DNA of 64,000 nt from an uncultured Lachnospiraceae bacterium (GTDB lineage Bacteria; Bacillota; Clostridia; Lachnospirales; Lachnospiraceae), in NCBI GenBank assembly GCA_947566645.1, contig CANOKL010000002.1:1-64000 (forward strand), read 5' to 3'. The number at the start of each line of letters is the position of its first letter. Positions within the stretch are counted from its first letter, which is position 1. The notes beneath the pieces were generated by a model, which saw only the letters and a list, made by a program, of their open reading frames with translations, was not told the origin of the DNA and searched no databases. The position numbers and the translations under genes are program-made. Positions 1 through 7,818 of this stretch are shown piece by piece.

Positions 1-449
1 GCGCACAGGTTCATGAAATCAAAAGCATTGCCGACCGTCTCAAAACCATTGAATGCTTTCTCAAACCTGACCATGTAGTCATAAGCCTTGATCTCCAGGC
101 ACTTCGCCTTCCGGTTCGCCTCAGAAACCTCGAAGATCCCCATAGGGATTTCTTCATAAGAACCGCCCGCCACCTGCAGATGATAAGACAGCGTGACAGT
201 GGCATCCTCCAGCGTATACCGGTCAATATCAGAAAAAAGCGATATCCCCATCTCCGCGGCGTACACCGTCCCAAGCTCGATCTCCGTACTCCCGCAGCAC
301 TGGCCTGTGATATACCCGCTCCCCTTGACCATATCTTCCTGGTCAAACTCATAAACCGTCCCGGCAGTTGTTGTGATCCGCCCCGTCCAGTAATATTTTC
401 TTGTATTCGCCTTCACCGCATTCAGGAAAGCACCGCTGACAGGATACAA
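1..449 (-). CDS. phage tail/baseplate protein, N-terminal part (runs off left edge)
   Basis: The minus-strand frame entered through a TTG codon at 449 stays open to the window edge, giving about 149 residues that begin LYPVSGAFLNAVKANTRKYY and include a segment with GSTEIELGTVYAAEMG. I recall this style of sequence from tail proteins that follow the distal tail gene in Firmicutes siphophages, so a baseplate/tail-associated role is likely; the exact protein is not certain. An in-frame TGA lies just upstream, and AGGTGG sits 4 bases before the TTG, which decided the start. A different-frame 113-residue reading over the same bases looks like arginine-rich nonsense and was discarded. The gene is separated from the other tail genes by the inserted AlbA-type gene and its terminator, so its expression may depend on read-through. 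Confidence 0.6.
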   Translation of the reverse strand, partial: MYPVSGAFLNAVKANTRKYYWTGRITTTAGTVYEFDQEDMVKGSGYITGQCCGSTEIELGTVYAAEMGISLFSDIDRYTLEDATVTLSYHLQVAGGSYEEIPMGIFEVSEANRKAKCLEIKAYDYMVRFEKAFNGFETVGNAFDFMNLC

Positions 450-472
450 ATGACCACCTACTTTCTTGCATC

Positions 473-496
473 AAAAAAGGACCGGTTTCCCGATCC
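473..496 (-). terminator. Rho-independent terminator of the inserted AlbA-type gene
   Basis: Read on the minus strand, 496–490 and 485–479 form a 7-bp stem (GGATCGG/CCGGTCC, one wobble pair) closed by a GAAA tetraloop and followed directly by six T. It lies 29 bases after the stop of the gene at 525–1859 and before the next tail gene. Together with that gene's own promoter it makes an independent transcription unit. Confidence 0.75.
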
Positions 497-524
497 AATT
501 TTGACTTACTTTTGCCGCATAATT

Positions 525-1859
525 TCACTTCAATATTTCCCATGTTGGATTTTGTTTAGATCCTACTCTTCTGATATAGCCTTTATCCCTCAATGAATCC
601 AATGCTCTCTGCACTGTTCTTACGGTTTTTGAAATCTTATCTGCAATTTCATCCCTTGATGAATCTGGCTTTTGCTTCAAAATGGCAAGGACCGACATCT
701 CTGTTCCATTCAAAGTGACATCCAAAGTGACACTTGGAATGTCACTTTGAAGCTCCGGCCTATAGATGATGAACTTAAATCCATTTTCCCTGTTCTCATA
801 GGAATATTTGATACCTGCATCGTTACACAAGCTATTAATCCTTTTGAAGCCGCTGCCAAACTGCTCTATGGACTTATTCAAATACAAAATTTTAGCAATC
901 GCAGCATTTCTGATTTCCGATTCAATATTGTCCTTTATGTATTCCTCCGGTTTATGTTTGCTGGCATATTCGCCGGGGCTGTAAACCGTGATCATACCCG
1001 GATGAATGCATATTTCATGGGTTGTCCGGCCATTGTATACCGCATGCGCGAAACTATTTGCCAATACCTCCCTGATCACTGCCACAGGAATTTCAGGAAT
1101 TTCTTCCCGCTCCATTCCGGTTATCTCGCTTCTCCATCGGATATTCTTTAAGATATAGTCTTCCGCAATACTCAGCAGATTATAAATATTATCTTCAAAC
1201 AGCTTCATGTCAAGAAATGTCAGTTTCTCATCCGTTGCAAATATTCCGGCTTTTAACGAGACCGGACGAGTGCTGCCGAAAAGTATTTCTCCGGCATTTG
1301 TCAAATGATTATCGCAGACAAGTCCAAATCTTTTCAAAACAATCGGGCATGTGTACCTTCCTTCAGGTAATCTCCCAGCCGAAACAGCTTTTTGCCAAAA
1401 TGATTTGATTGCCGGTTTATCAATTTGCTTTGCTGTTGCATTAGACTTTCCCTTTTCCCATAATTCCCGATATTTATTAGCAACGAAAAAAGCTTTTAAT
1501 TCATCAGGCGTGACTTCCCTGTCTTCGTCAGCTGTTCTCAGGTAGTATCTTCCTGCTGCAGAATATGGAGCATTTTCGCCACTAAACTCTACCTTTATCA
1601 AATGCTTCCGATCTAGCACGACTTCTTCAATCGCGGGATATATTTGAGGTCTGATATTCTCATATACTGCTCTGGAGACATCCCTTAATGATGACTCCGA
1701 GACATCTTGACCAATCACATCACCGCTTGGTTTTACTCCAAAATACAAAGTGCCTATACCATGTTTATTTAAAATTGACGAAATCGAAATCATTGCTTCT
1801 TTCATTTCACCGGTTGTTTTCTTAAATTCAAGAGTTTCCGTTTCTTTTCCCAGATTCAT
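525..1859 (-). CDS. AlbA_2 (Schlafen-like) ATP-binding protein with C-terminal winged helix
   Basis: A 444-residue protein. Residues about 5–125 match the AlbA_2/Schlafen nucleic-acid-binding domain (LEFKKTTGEMKEAMISISSI, then GIGTLYFGV); residues about 250–360 resemble the HATPase_c_4 region typical of these proteins (REVLANSFAHAVY, then FGSGFKRI); the last 60 residues form a winged helix (SRDEIADKISKTVRTVQRAL). Such proteins are usually annotated as putative DNA-binding transcriptional regulators; some relatives act in phage defence. It is the only non-structural gene in the tail module, has lower GC than its neighbours, and carries its own promoter, operator-like repeats and terminator. 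I infer a moron (cargo gene), perhaps expressed in the lysogen. Its target is unknown. Confidence 0.8.
   Translation of the reverse strand: MNLGKETETLEFKKTTGEMKEAMISISSILNKHGIGTLYFGVKPSGDVIGQDVSESSLRDVSRAVYENIRPQIYPAIEEVVLDRKHLIKVEFSGENAPYSAAGRYYLRTADEDREVTPDELKAFFVANKYRELWEKGKSNATAKQIDKPAIKSFWQKAVSAGRLPEGRYTCPIVLKRFGLVCDNHLTNAGEILFGSTRPVSLKAGIFATDEKLTFLDMKLFEDNIYNLLSIAEDYILKNIRWRSEITGMEREEIPEIPVAVIREVLANSFAHAVYNGRTTHEICIHPGMITVYSPGEYASKHKPEEYIKDNIESEIRNAAIAKILYLNKSIEQFGSGFKRINSLCNDAGIKYSYENRENGFKFIIYRPELQSDIPSVTLDVTLNGTEMSVLAILKQKPDSSRDEIADKISKTVRTVQRALDSLRDKGYIRRVGSKQNPTWEILK
712..748. repeat. cluster of three AAAGTGACA motifs inside the AlbA-type gene
   Basis: AAAGTGACA occurs at 712–720 and 724–732, and its reverse complement TGTCACTTT at 740–748; the last two form a perfect 9-bp inverted repeat with a 7-base spacer. 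The same 9-mer occurs twice in this gene's promoter (1878–1886 and 1899–1907). In the protein the stretch encodes the linker before the winged helix. Confidence 0.75.
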
Positions 1860-1877
1860 GATGTCCCTCCGCTTCTT

Positions 1878-1916
1878 AAAGTGACACCATTATACCACAA
1901 AGTGACATTTTTTTCA
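1878..1916 (-). promoter_or_regulatory. promoter with paired operators for the AlbA-type gene
   Basis: On the minus strand a perfect TATAAT (1894–1889) lies 16 bases after TGAAAA (1916–1911), upstream of the GGAGGG ribosome site and ATG at 1859. Two direct copies of AAAGTGACA (plus-strand 1878–1886 and 1899–1907), 21 bp apart (two helical turns), flank the -10 box. This geometry suits a repressor; autoregulation by the encoded winged-helix protein is an inference. Confidence 0.65.
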
Positions 1917-1931
1917 CTATGTATTTTGCAA

Positions 1932-2294
1932 TCAGAACTCCTTCAATGTGAAAGAAATCTCCCAAAGCGAACCATACGACGTATCACTTACCAGCTTCAC
2001 CTGGTACCCGTCAATATACATCTGCGTATCCACGATGTTCATGGTTTCCATATCCAGATAACCCACTGTGATACTTGCCAGTTTCTTATACGCAGAAAAC
2101 TTATTCAGCCATTTCTTTGATACCCGGAAGGTCACTTCGATCTGAACCACGCCTTCACGGACAACATCCCTTTGTGTGGTTCCAGCTTCCGTCACGCCGC
2201 CGCTGTCCGCTTCTACATCCGATAAATCCACGGAGTAGGAGACAGGCATCGGGATATTCTCATTGTTAAAAACAAGATACTGCATATGAGCCAT
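1932..2294 (-). CDS. small tail protein downstream of tape measure (distal-tail-like position)
   Basis: A 120-residue protein (MAHMQYLVFNNENIPMPVSY at the start) without a domain I can name. It is rich in beta-type sequence with alternating hydrophobic residues (QIEVTFRVSK, MYIDGYQVKLVSD, LWEISFTLKEF). It directly follows the tape-measure gene (stop-to-start gap of one base), the place where siphoviruses carry the distal tail (Dit) or a baseplate hub protein. A structural role at the tail tip is likely from position. The next downstream gene is the AlbA-type insertion. Confidence 0.55.
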   Translation of the reverse strand: MAHMQYLVFNNENIPMPVSYSVDLSDVEADSGGVTEAGTTQRDVVREGVVQIEVTFRVSKKWLNKFSAYKKLASITVGYLDMETMNIVDTQMYIDGYQVKLVSDTSYGSLWEISFTLKEF

Positions 2295-2295
2295 C

Positions 2296-5256
2296 TTACC
2301 TGCCTCCGCTTCTTAGATTCATTCTCTGCTGTGCCGTTACCACGATCTCATCAATCATGTCGCCGCCGATATATACCGGAATGACGATATCACCAACGGA
2401 ACCACCGCCTGCAAGAGCAGTATTGAGAGCGTTGCTGATGCCGGTAAGAAGGTCGACGTCTGATACGGCAGATGCAGCAGAAGAGCCGCCCTGAGCCGCC
2501 AGCACCTTTGGTGTGATGGTCATATCCCCAGTGATTCCTTCCATAGCTTTATCGATCATGCCACGGCTTTTCTCAATGCCCTTGGCAAGACCGCCAATGA
2601 AGTCCGGCATCCAGCTTTCATAGTCGGTAAGCGGGCCCTCATCTGGAACGGAGAAGTGCAGGAATGAGCGTATCTTATCCGCAACAGACGAAACTGCATC
2701 CCCGACAGCGGAGATGCAGGACTTGATGCCGTTTACGATCCCCATGATCAGATCCTTGCCCCAGTTAAATGCCTGGGAGGCAAGCCCTGTGATATGGTCT
2801 TTCACATTGGAAAATCCAGACTTCACTGCACTGAAGACATTCGTCATGGCTGTCTTTACAGCGGAGGTTATATTGTTCCAGACCGTGCTGACCGCATTTT
2901 TGATAGCGTTGCCCACAGAGGTGACCGTGGATTTGATATTGTTCCATGCAGTTGTCACGGTATTTTTAATCGCATTGATAGCATTGGTTATCGCTGCCTT
3001 TATGCCGTTCCAAATCGTTGATATAAAACTGGAAATGGCATTCCAGACCGTAGCTGCCGTGGCCTTGATGGCATTCCAGGAATTCGTCAAGAAGGTGGAT
3101 ATGGCGTTCACCACGGTCGTAAATGTATTCTTTATCCCATTCCAAATAGCGGTGAAGAATGTCGATATCGCATTCCACACGGTCGAGGCTGTTATCTTGA
3201 TTGCATTCCAGACATTTGTAAGGAACATGGATATCGCATTTACAACAGTCGTGAAGGTGTTCCTGATGCCGTTCCATATTGTAGTAAAGAAGGTGGAAAT
3301 GGCATTCCACACGGTCGTGGCCGTATTTTTTATGGCGTTCCATGAGCCGGTCAGGAAGGACGATATCGCATTTACCACAGTTGTGAAAATATTCTTGATT
3401 CCATCCCACAGCCCAGTAAAGAAATCCTTTATTCCGTTCCAGATTGTAGTGGCTGTAATCTTTATTGTTTCCCAGGCCGCAGTGAAGAAATCTTTCAGAG
3501 TCTCCCATACAGCAACGGCAATCTCCTTGATACTTTCCCATAGATCAATCCAGAACTGCCGGAACTCCTCACAATTATTCCACAGATAGATGAATGCTGC
3601 AACTAAGGCCGCAATCGCTGCAATGATCAGCACATACGGATTCGCCGCACATACTGCGTTGAAAGCTGCAAAGACACCTTTTGCCGCATTGATGACGCCT
3701 GCCAGCTTCGGAACGATTGTCATGATCGTACCAATAGCTGATATGACCTTGCCCACGATGATCAGTACCGGTCCGATGGCAGCCGCTACCAGAGCGATGG
3801 TCACGATGATCTTTCTGGTACCTTCATCCATCGAATTAAGCCAGTCCACGAATTTCTGTATCCATCCTACAATTGTCCTGATTGCAGGCATCAGAAGTTC
3901 CCCGAAGGAGATAGCCAGCTCTTCAAGCTGGGATTTCAAAATCGTTAGCTGGCCCGCAAGGTTATCCTGCATGGTCTCTGCCATCTGGGCAGAGGTACCA
4001 TCACAGTTGGCTATTGCAGAAGAGAGCTTGTTGATATCAGCTTCCCCAGCGTTCATCAGGGCAAGGAAGCCGGACATGGCATTTTTCCCGACCAGAGTTT
4101 CGGCTGCGTTCGCTTTCTCGGACTCTGACATTTGGTTGAAAGCCGAGCGGCAGTCAGCCAAGATATCAGAAAGGTCTCTCATGGAGCCATCGGCGTTTGT
4201 AGTTGCTACCGTTACTTCACCGAATGCCGCACCGGAGAGCTTTACTTCCCCGGTCAGGTTATTCATGATGGTACGGAGCGCAGTACCTGATTGTGAGGAC
4301 TTGATACCGGCGTTTGCCATAAGACCGATTGCTTCTGCAGTGTCTTCCAGAGAAAAGCCGAGAGCACCGGCGATAGGAGCGCAGTACTTGAAAGTCTCGC
4401 CCATCATGGAGACATTCGTATTCGCGTTAGAACTTGCCGCCGCAAGGACATCTGCAAAATGGCCGGAGTCAGAAGCAGACAAACCGAATGCGGTAAGGGC
4501 ATCCGTTACGATATCGGAGGTGGTGGCAAGGTCTTCTCCGGAAGCAGCTGCCAAGTTCATGACGCCTTCAATACCGGAGAGCATATCCTCTGTTTTCCAC
4601 CCAGCCATCGCCATGTAATTCATGGCTTCGGCAGCTTCGGAAGCGGAGAACTTTGTCTTGCTGCCCATTTCACGGGCTTTCTCACGAAGAGCATCCAGTT
4701 CAGTGCCTGTCGCACCGGAGACCGCCGCAACTTTGCCCATAGCAGAGTCAAAGTCGGCAGCAGTCTTTACGGCAGCGGTGCCAAGGGCTGTGACCGTAGC
4801 AGTGACAGGCAGGAACTTAGTGCCGACATTCGAAATATTATCCCCTGCGGTTTTCAGTTTTTCACCTTTGGCAGCAATCTCCTGAAGGGCAGTAGCAGAG
4901 GACTTCGCCTGTTCCTCCAAAGATTTCAGCTTAGCCTCGGTCTCCGCAATCTCGCGCTGCAGGCCGTCATATTGCTCCTGTGTAATCGTGCCATCCTTCA
5001 GGGCCTGCTCTGCTTGTTCGGCAGCGGTCTTTAAGGTTTCCAGTTTCTCTTTTGTCTCTTTGACGGCATCACCAAGGAGACGGTGCTTCTGTGCTAATAG
5101 TTCTGTATTCCCCGGATCGAGTTTCAGGAGTTTATCGACATCCCGCAGCTGGCTCTGAGTATTCCTGATCTCTGTATTTACGCCCTTCAGGGCTGTCTGT
5201 AGTTTAGTTGTATCGCCGCCAATCTCGACGGTGATGCCCTGGATTCTGCCAGCCAT
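2296..5256 (-). CDS. phage tail tape measure protein
   Basis: A 986-residue protein that sets tail length and is carried in the tail lumen for DNA entry. Residues 1–150 are strongly helical (KLQTALKGVNTEIRNTQSQL, coiled coil); residues about 160–450 match the TP901-type tape-measure core (GKVAAVSGATGTELDALREK, ASNANTNVSMMGETFKYCAP); residues about 465–560 hold hydrophobic helices (ALVAAAIGPVLIIVGKVISA, PYVLIIAAIAALVAAFIYLW); residues about 560–790 are tandem tryptophan-containing repeats. The start has AGGAGGAACCGC before ATG at 5256. It sits between the chaperone gene and the small tail gene, as in all siphophages. Long opposite-strand reading frames here are by-products of the repeats. Confidence 0.93.
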   Translation of the reverse strand: MAGRIQGITVEIGGDTTKLQTALKGVNTEIRNTQSQLRDVDKLLKLDPGNTELLAQKHRLLGDAVKETKEKLETLKTAAEQAEQALKDGTITQEQYDGLQREIAETEAKLKSLEEQAKSSATALQEIAAKGEKLKTAGDNISNVGTKFLPVTATVTALGTAAVKTAADFDSAMGKVAAVSGATGTELDALREKAREMGSKTKFSASEAAEAMNYMAMAGWKTEDMLSGIEGVMNLAAASGEDLATTSDIVTDALTAFGLSASDSGHFADVLAAASSNANTNVSMMGETFKYCAPIAGALGFSLEDTAEAIGLMANAGIKSSQSGTALRTIMNNLTGEVKLSGAAFGEVTVATTNADGSMRDLSDILADCRSAFNQMSESEKANAAETLVGKNAMSGFLALMNAGEADINKLSSAIANCDGTSAQMAETMQDNLAGQLTILKSQLEELAISFGELLMPAIRTIVGWIQKFVDWLNSMDEGTRKIIVTIALVAAAIGPVLIIVGKVISAIGTIMTIVPKLAGVINAAKGVFAAFNAVCAANPYVLIIAAIAALVAAFIYLWNNCEEFRQFWIDLWESIKEIAVAVWETLKDFFTAAWETIKITATTIWNGIKDFFTGLWDGIKNIFTTVVNAISSFLTGSWNAIKNTATTVWNAISTFFTTIWNGIRNTFTTVVNAISMFLTNVWNAIKITASTVWNAISTFFTAIWNGIKNTFTTVVNAISTFLTNSWNAIKATAATVWNAISSFISTIWNGIKAAITNAINAIKNTVTTAWNNIKSTVTSVGNAIKNAVSTVWNNITSAVKTAMTNVFSAVKSGFSNVKDHITGLASQAFNWGKDLIMGIVNGIKSCISAVGDAVSSVADKIRSFLHFSVPDEGPLTDYESWMPDFIGGLAKGIEKSRGMIDKAMEGITGDMTITPKVLAAQGGSSAASAVSDVDLLTGISNALNTALAGGGSVGDIVIPVYIGGDMIDEIVVTAQQRMNLRSGGR
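2880..3580 (-). repeat. tandem repeats within the tape measure gene
   Basis: About ten units of 20–22 codons of the form WNAIKxTxxTVWNAISxFxT / IWNGIKNTFTTVVNAISxFL recur through this stretch, and the DNA repeats are diverged but clear. Limits are approximate. Such tryptophan-spaced repeats are usual in tape measure proteins and vary in number with tail length. Confidence 0.85.
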
Positions 5257-5273
5257 GCGGTTCCTCCTTTCCT

Positions 5274-5821
5274 TTAAAACCGGTCATAGTCACTCTGCAG
5301 AGGCAATCTTGCAAATTCCTCCGGCGTATCGTCACGGTGCAGTTCGGTATACATGTCATTCACGGTACCGATGGTCAGAAGCTCCAGCTCGCTGATATGT
5401 ATCCCAAGCTGGACGCAACGGAGCAGCAGGAGCGGTGTCGTCATTTCCCGGTCAGTCGGTCGAAGTTTTTTTTACTCTCGACCTGCGTCTGGACATTAAG
5501 TCCCCAGAGCTCGATGATCTCAGGCAAGATCTGATATATGGAGAAGGTGCCAAACTGGTCGAGCCATTCATCAGGTGTGTCCGGGACATTGGTGGGATCA
5601 GCGTGCTTTGCCATGATGTAGCTGATATCCTCGAAAAGCTCTAATGAGAAAGAATCCAGAGAAGAGACTTCGGGATTCTCGCCATCCACACTTTTCTGAA
5701 GGTCACGCAGATCTTTGTAAATATCCCTGTGGAATCTGTTTCTGTATATCCTTGGAATGGCAGCCGAGGCACGGAAGGTAACGCGCTGCCCGTCAATGTC
5801 TATTGTTTTTGTAAGAGCCAT
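5274..5821 (-). CDS. tail assembly chaperone GT fusion made by -1 frameshift
   Basis: If ribosomes slip back one base at A AAA AAC (5471–5465), translation leaves the short chaperone after its 119th codon and continues for 63 codons to a TAA at 5276–5274, ending LQSDYDRF. I translated the -1 frame and found no stop on the way. The product is 182 residues. In lambda and most siphophages the analogous GT protein binds the tape measure and recruits the tail tube protein. The frame ends 18 bases before the tape measure start, as expected. Confidence 0.8.
5441..5821 (-). CDS. tail assembly chaperone G (short form)
   Basis: A 126-residue protein beginning MALTKTIDIDGQRVTFRASA, with the hydrophobic-acidic helical pattern of siphophage tail assembly chaperones (YIMAKHADPTNVPDTPDEWL). 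These proteins coat the tape measure before the tail tube polymerises and do not stay in the virion. It lies between the major tail protein and tape measure genes, the fixed position of G/GT genes. The ribosome site is AGGAGGATAAGAAC before ATG at 5821. The stop comes eight codons after the slippery A8 run, so both this form and a longer fusion should be made. Confidence 0.85.
   Translation of the reverse strand: MALTKTIDIDGQRVTFRASAAIPRIYRNRFHRDIYKDLRDLQKSVDGENPEVSSLDSFSLELFEDISYIMAKHADPTNVPDTPDEWLDQFGTFSIYQILPEIIELWGLNVQTQVESKKNFDRLTGK
5465..5471 (-). other. programmed -1 ribosomal frameshift site (A AAA AAC)
   Basis: A run of eight A on the minus strand (5473–5466) followed by C gives the classic A AAA AAC slippery heptamer in the zero frame (codons AGT AAA AAA AAC TTC). 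It lies eight codons before the zero-frame stop. The downstream stimulator is not obvious. Confidence 0.75.
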
Positions 5822-5846
5822 GTTCTTATCCTCCTATCAGTAGTAA

Positions 5847-5868
5847 GGGCAGAGCCGAAGCCCTGCCC
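5847..5868 (-). other. UUCG-capped RNA hairpin between major tail and chaperone genes
   Basis: In the minus-strand transcript GGGCAGGGC TTCG GCTCTGCCC forms a 9-bp stem (one wobble) with a very stable UUCG loop. There is no T run after it, so it is not a standard terminator. Placed directly behind the abundantly needed major tail gene, it may protect the 3' end of that message or lower expression of the chaperone. Confidence 0.65.
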
Positions 5869-5896
5869 GTTGTTATTGCTGTCTACTGTAATAAAA

Positions 5897-6757
5897 TCAG
5901 CCCTGCCCAGTTTTGGTTACTGTTACGGTATAAGCCGTACTGGTACAGCCGGTCTTTGATGCGATAACGGTCACGGTATTTGTTCCGCTTTCCCATGTGG
6001 CTGACTGGCCGCTGGTATGCGCCTCGTCATTTACCAGAATGGAGACTGCCACACCCGTAGCCCCCGTAGCGGAAACTATTTCGGAATCCTCCTCCGTATC
6101 CACGGTATAGGAAGTGGTGTCCGCATCAAAGGCAGGGGTCAGCATCTTGCTTCCGATAGTGAGCGTTGCCAGCTTCGCAGAAGTCTGCGCCGTCTCGGTC
6201 TCATATACGCTGGAGTACCATCCGTTGTAAACCGCATCCGAAGTATTTGCCCCGGTTTTTACCTTGACCAGACCATTCGGCAGTGGAGTTGCCGTGAGCT
6301 CAAGCGTCTCTGTCTGTACTTCCTTGGAGTCCTCGCTGGTCTTACCCTCGATGGTCGGTCTCGCGGCAGTGCAGTAATACATGCAGTGTCTGATCTTTTT
6401 CTTATCCCCGGAGAACTCGAAAAGCAGAGCGAAATGCTCTGGCTCCACCGTGGAATCCTCTACCATAACGCCGTTAGCATCCTCTGTCTCTTTCAGGATT
6501 TCCTTCCTGAAATGATCTGGGACAAGAGCCATCTCCAGGTCTCCCGAATAGCCGTTGTTGGCGACAGTGGTGTAGTACACCATGTCATCCGCATAGAACG
6601 GTTCCGTATCGCCCTCGGGATCAAGGGAGAGGTTGACCGCGCCGGGAATCGCCATGGGTGTTCCAAAAGTCACGGTATTTGTATCCGGATTAAGAGCAGC
6701 CTTTGCGTAGTGGCAGTTCTTCAGTCCGAACTTTACTTTGTTTGTTGTACCAGACAT
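5897..6757 (-). CDS. major tail tube protein (phi13 type) with C-terminal beta-sandwich domain
   Basis: A 286-residue protein. Residues 1–190 resemble the phi13-type major tail protein (VKFGLKNCHYAKAAL, then SLDPEGDTEPFYADDMVYYT), the subunit of the tail tube. The last 85 residues (from ATLTIGSKMLTPAFDADTTS to the end) resemble a cadherin-like/Ig-like beta-sandwich domain with the YTV and NTVTVIAS strands that are typical of it. Such domains decorate the tail surface and may bind carbohydrate on the cell or mucus; that role is inference. It lies upstream of the chaperone and downstream of the tail completion genes, the canonical position. Confidence 0.85.
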   Translation of the reverse strand: MSGTTNKVKFGLKNCHYAKAALNPDTNTVTFGTPMAIPGAVNLSLDPEGDTEPFYADDMVYYTTVANNGYSGDLEMALVPDHFRKEILKETEDANGVMVEDSTVEPEHFALLFEFSGDKKKIRHCMYYCTAARPTIEGKTSEDSKEVQTETLELTATPLPNGLVKVKTGANTSDAVYNGWYSSVYETETAQTSAKLATLTIGSKMLTPAFDADTTSYTVDTEEDSEIVSATGATGVAVSILVNDEAHTSGQSATWESGTNTVTVIASKTGCTSTAYTVTVTKTGQG

Positions 6758-6783
6758 GATTTTTACCTCGCTTTCTTCATTGG

Positions 6784-7101
6784 CTATACGCTCATGGTGT
6801 ACAGCACTTCATATAATTTTTCTGTTTCAATCCATACCTCTGATTTCTGCCAGAACAGTTCGTGGGAGTGGAAGACTGCTTCCAGAGAGTCCTCCAGTTC
6901 CGGATTTTTCTCATCGGTATAAAGCTCCACATTCAGATCCTGGAACTCTGCATAGACGATATTGTCGGCAGAGAAGTTATCTGAATGTGGGAATAAAAAG
7001 CAGATGAAGGGAGGATCAGGGGATTCGCCCTCGGCAAAATGGTCATAGGCGAGGGGAAGACCTGCTTCTTCCAGCATCTCCGCGATTTCTTCATGTGTCA
7101 T
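6784..7101 (-). CDS. tail terminator/connector-like protein
   Basis: A 105-residue protein (MTHEEIAEMLEEAGLPLAYD at the start; ELYTDEKNPELEDSLEAVFH in the middle). The pattern matches small phage proteins encoded just upstream of the major tail gene, usually tail terminator or tail completion proteins that cap the tube and join it to the head. I recognise it by position and overall form rather than by a firm motif. The next gene upstream ends two bases before its ATG, so the two are translationally coupled. Confidence 0.6.
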   Translation of the reverse strand: MTHEEIAEMLEEAGLPLAYDHFAEGESPDPPFICFLFPHSDNFSADNIVYAEFQDLNVELYTDEKNPELEDSLEAVFHSHELFWQKSEVWIETEKLYEVLYTMSV

Positions 7102-7102
7102 A

Positions 7103-7489
7103 TTAGCCGCCTTTCCTTAAGTCCCGCTCCACATCCTTGACAAGCTGTTCTGCACCTGCGGCTTCGGCAGGAGCAATATGGGGGATTGCCCGGACTCTGC
7201 CGCCCCCGCGCTTGGCATGGCCGTTTTCCAGGAGGTGCGTCAGCTGGTAACGGTTTTTGGAATGCACAGTATACGCAATGGAGTCTGACGTCTCCTTAGT
7301 TTTCTTAGAAGCCCAGCTCCTTGCATACCGTCCGGTCTTTTTTGGAGCGTTGCTTTTGATCTGATCCTGAACCGTCTTGGCAGCTTTCTGGACATCCTTT
7401 TTCAGGTCGTTCACGGCAAGGTCTTTGTATTCCTGTAAGCCCTTCATCACTTCATCCGCCAGCTGGTCGATTTTTACCGTTCTGCTCAT
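7103..7489 (-). CDS. HK97 gp10-like head-tail joining protein
   Basis: A 128-residue protein starting MSRTVKIDQLADEVMKGLQE, with the conserved core APKKTGRYARSWASKK and THLLENGHAKRGGGRV that marks the HK97 gp10 family of neck/tail completion proteins. The ATG at 7489 was chosen over an upstream codon because GGAAGGAG lies five bases before it and because it overlaps the previous gene's stop as ATGA. Confidence 0.85.
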   Translation of the reverse strand: MSRTVKIDQLADEVMKGLQEYKDLAVNDLKKDVQKAAKTVQDQIKSNAPKKTGRYARSWASKKTKETSDSIAYTVHSKNRYQLTHLLENGHAKRGGGRVRAIPHIAPAEAAGAEQLVKDVERDLRKGG

Positions 7490-7818
7490 CGCCGCTCCTT
7501 CCTGCATTTGAACTTGATCGCATGTTTCTTGAAATTCAGATGGTCAACTCCGAGGATGTCATAAAGCGCATCCTTAAAGACAATCCGGTATCGGGTGGAA
7601 GTGACGGCAGCAGTTTCAGTACAATACCGGACGGTAACATTCATATCCGTGTTCTCAACAGTTTCCCCAACCACAGCCTGTTCCTGCCCGTTTTCGCCGC
7701 TGATGGTAGCATAGCAGGAGAAGTAATCCACCCATTCAGTTTTGTGATTTCCGTATTTATCCACTGTAATGGAATTTGCCTGAAAGGTCACACGTTCATT
7801 CATCGCCGCTATATCCAT
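7486..7818 (-). CDS. phage head closure (head-tail joining) protein
   Basis: A 110-residue protein (MNERVTFQ near the start; VTVRYCTETAAVTSTRYRIV; DALYDILGVDHLNFKKHAIK) that fits the phage head-tail joining family (SPP1 gp16 type). It plugs the portal/adaptor ring after DNA packaging. Its stop overlaps the start of the gp10-like gene, and its own start follows directly on the gp6-like adaptor gene, the standard neck order. Confidence 0.82.
   Translation of the reverse strand: MDIAAMNERVTFQANSITVDKYGNHKTEWVDYFSCYATISGENGQEQAVVGETVENTDMNVTVRYCTETAAVTSTRYRIVFKDALYDILGVDHLNFKKHAIKFKCRKERR

Noticed and set aside
11..352. 113-codon minus-strand frame at the left edge
   Set aside because: The neighbouring frame over the same bases gives a recognisable tail protein sequence; this one is arginine-rich.
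2714..3589. 291-codon plus-strand reading frame opposite the tape measure gene
   Set aside because: It mirrors the tandem repeats of the tape measure, has no ribosome site, and its sequence is a monotonous hydrophobic repeat.
6017..6922. 301-codon plus-strand frame opposite the major tail gene
   Set aside because: Cysteine- and arginine-rich nonsense typical of an antisense shadow.
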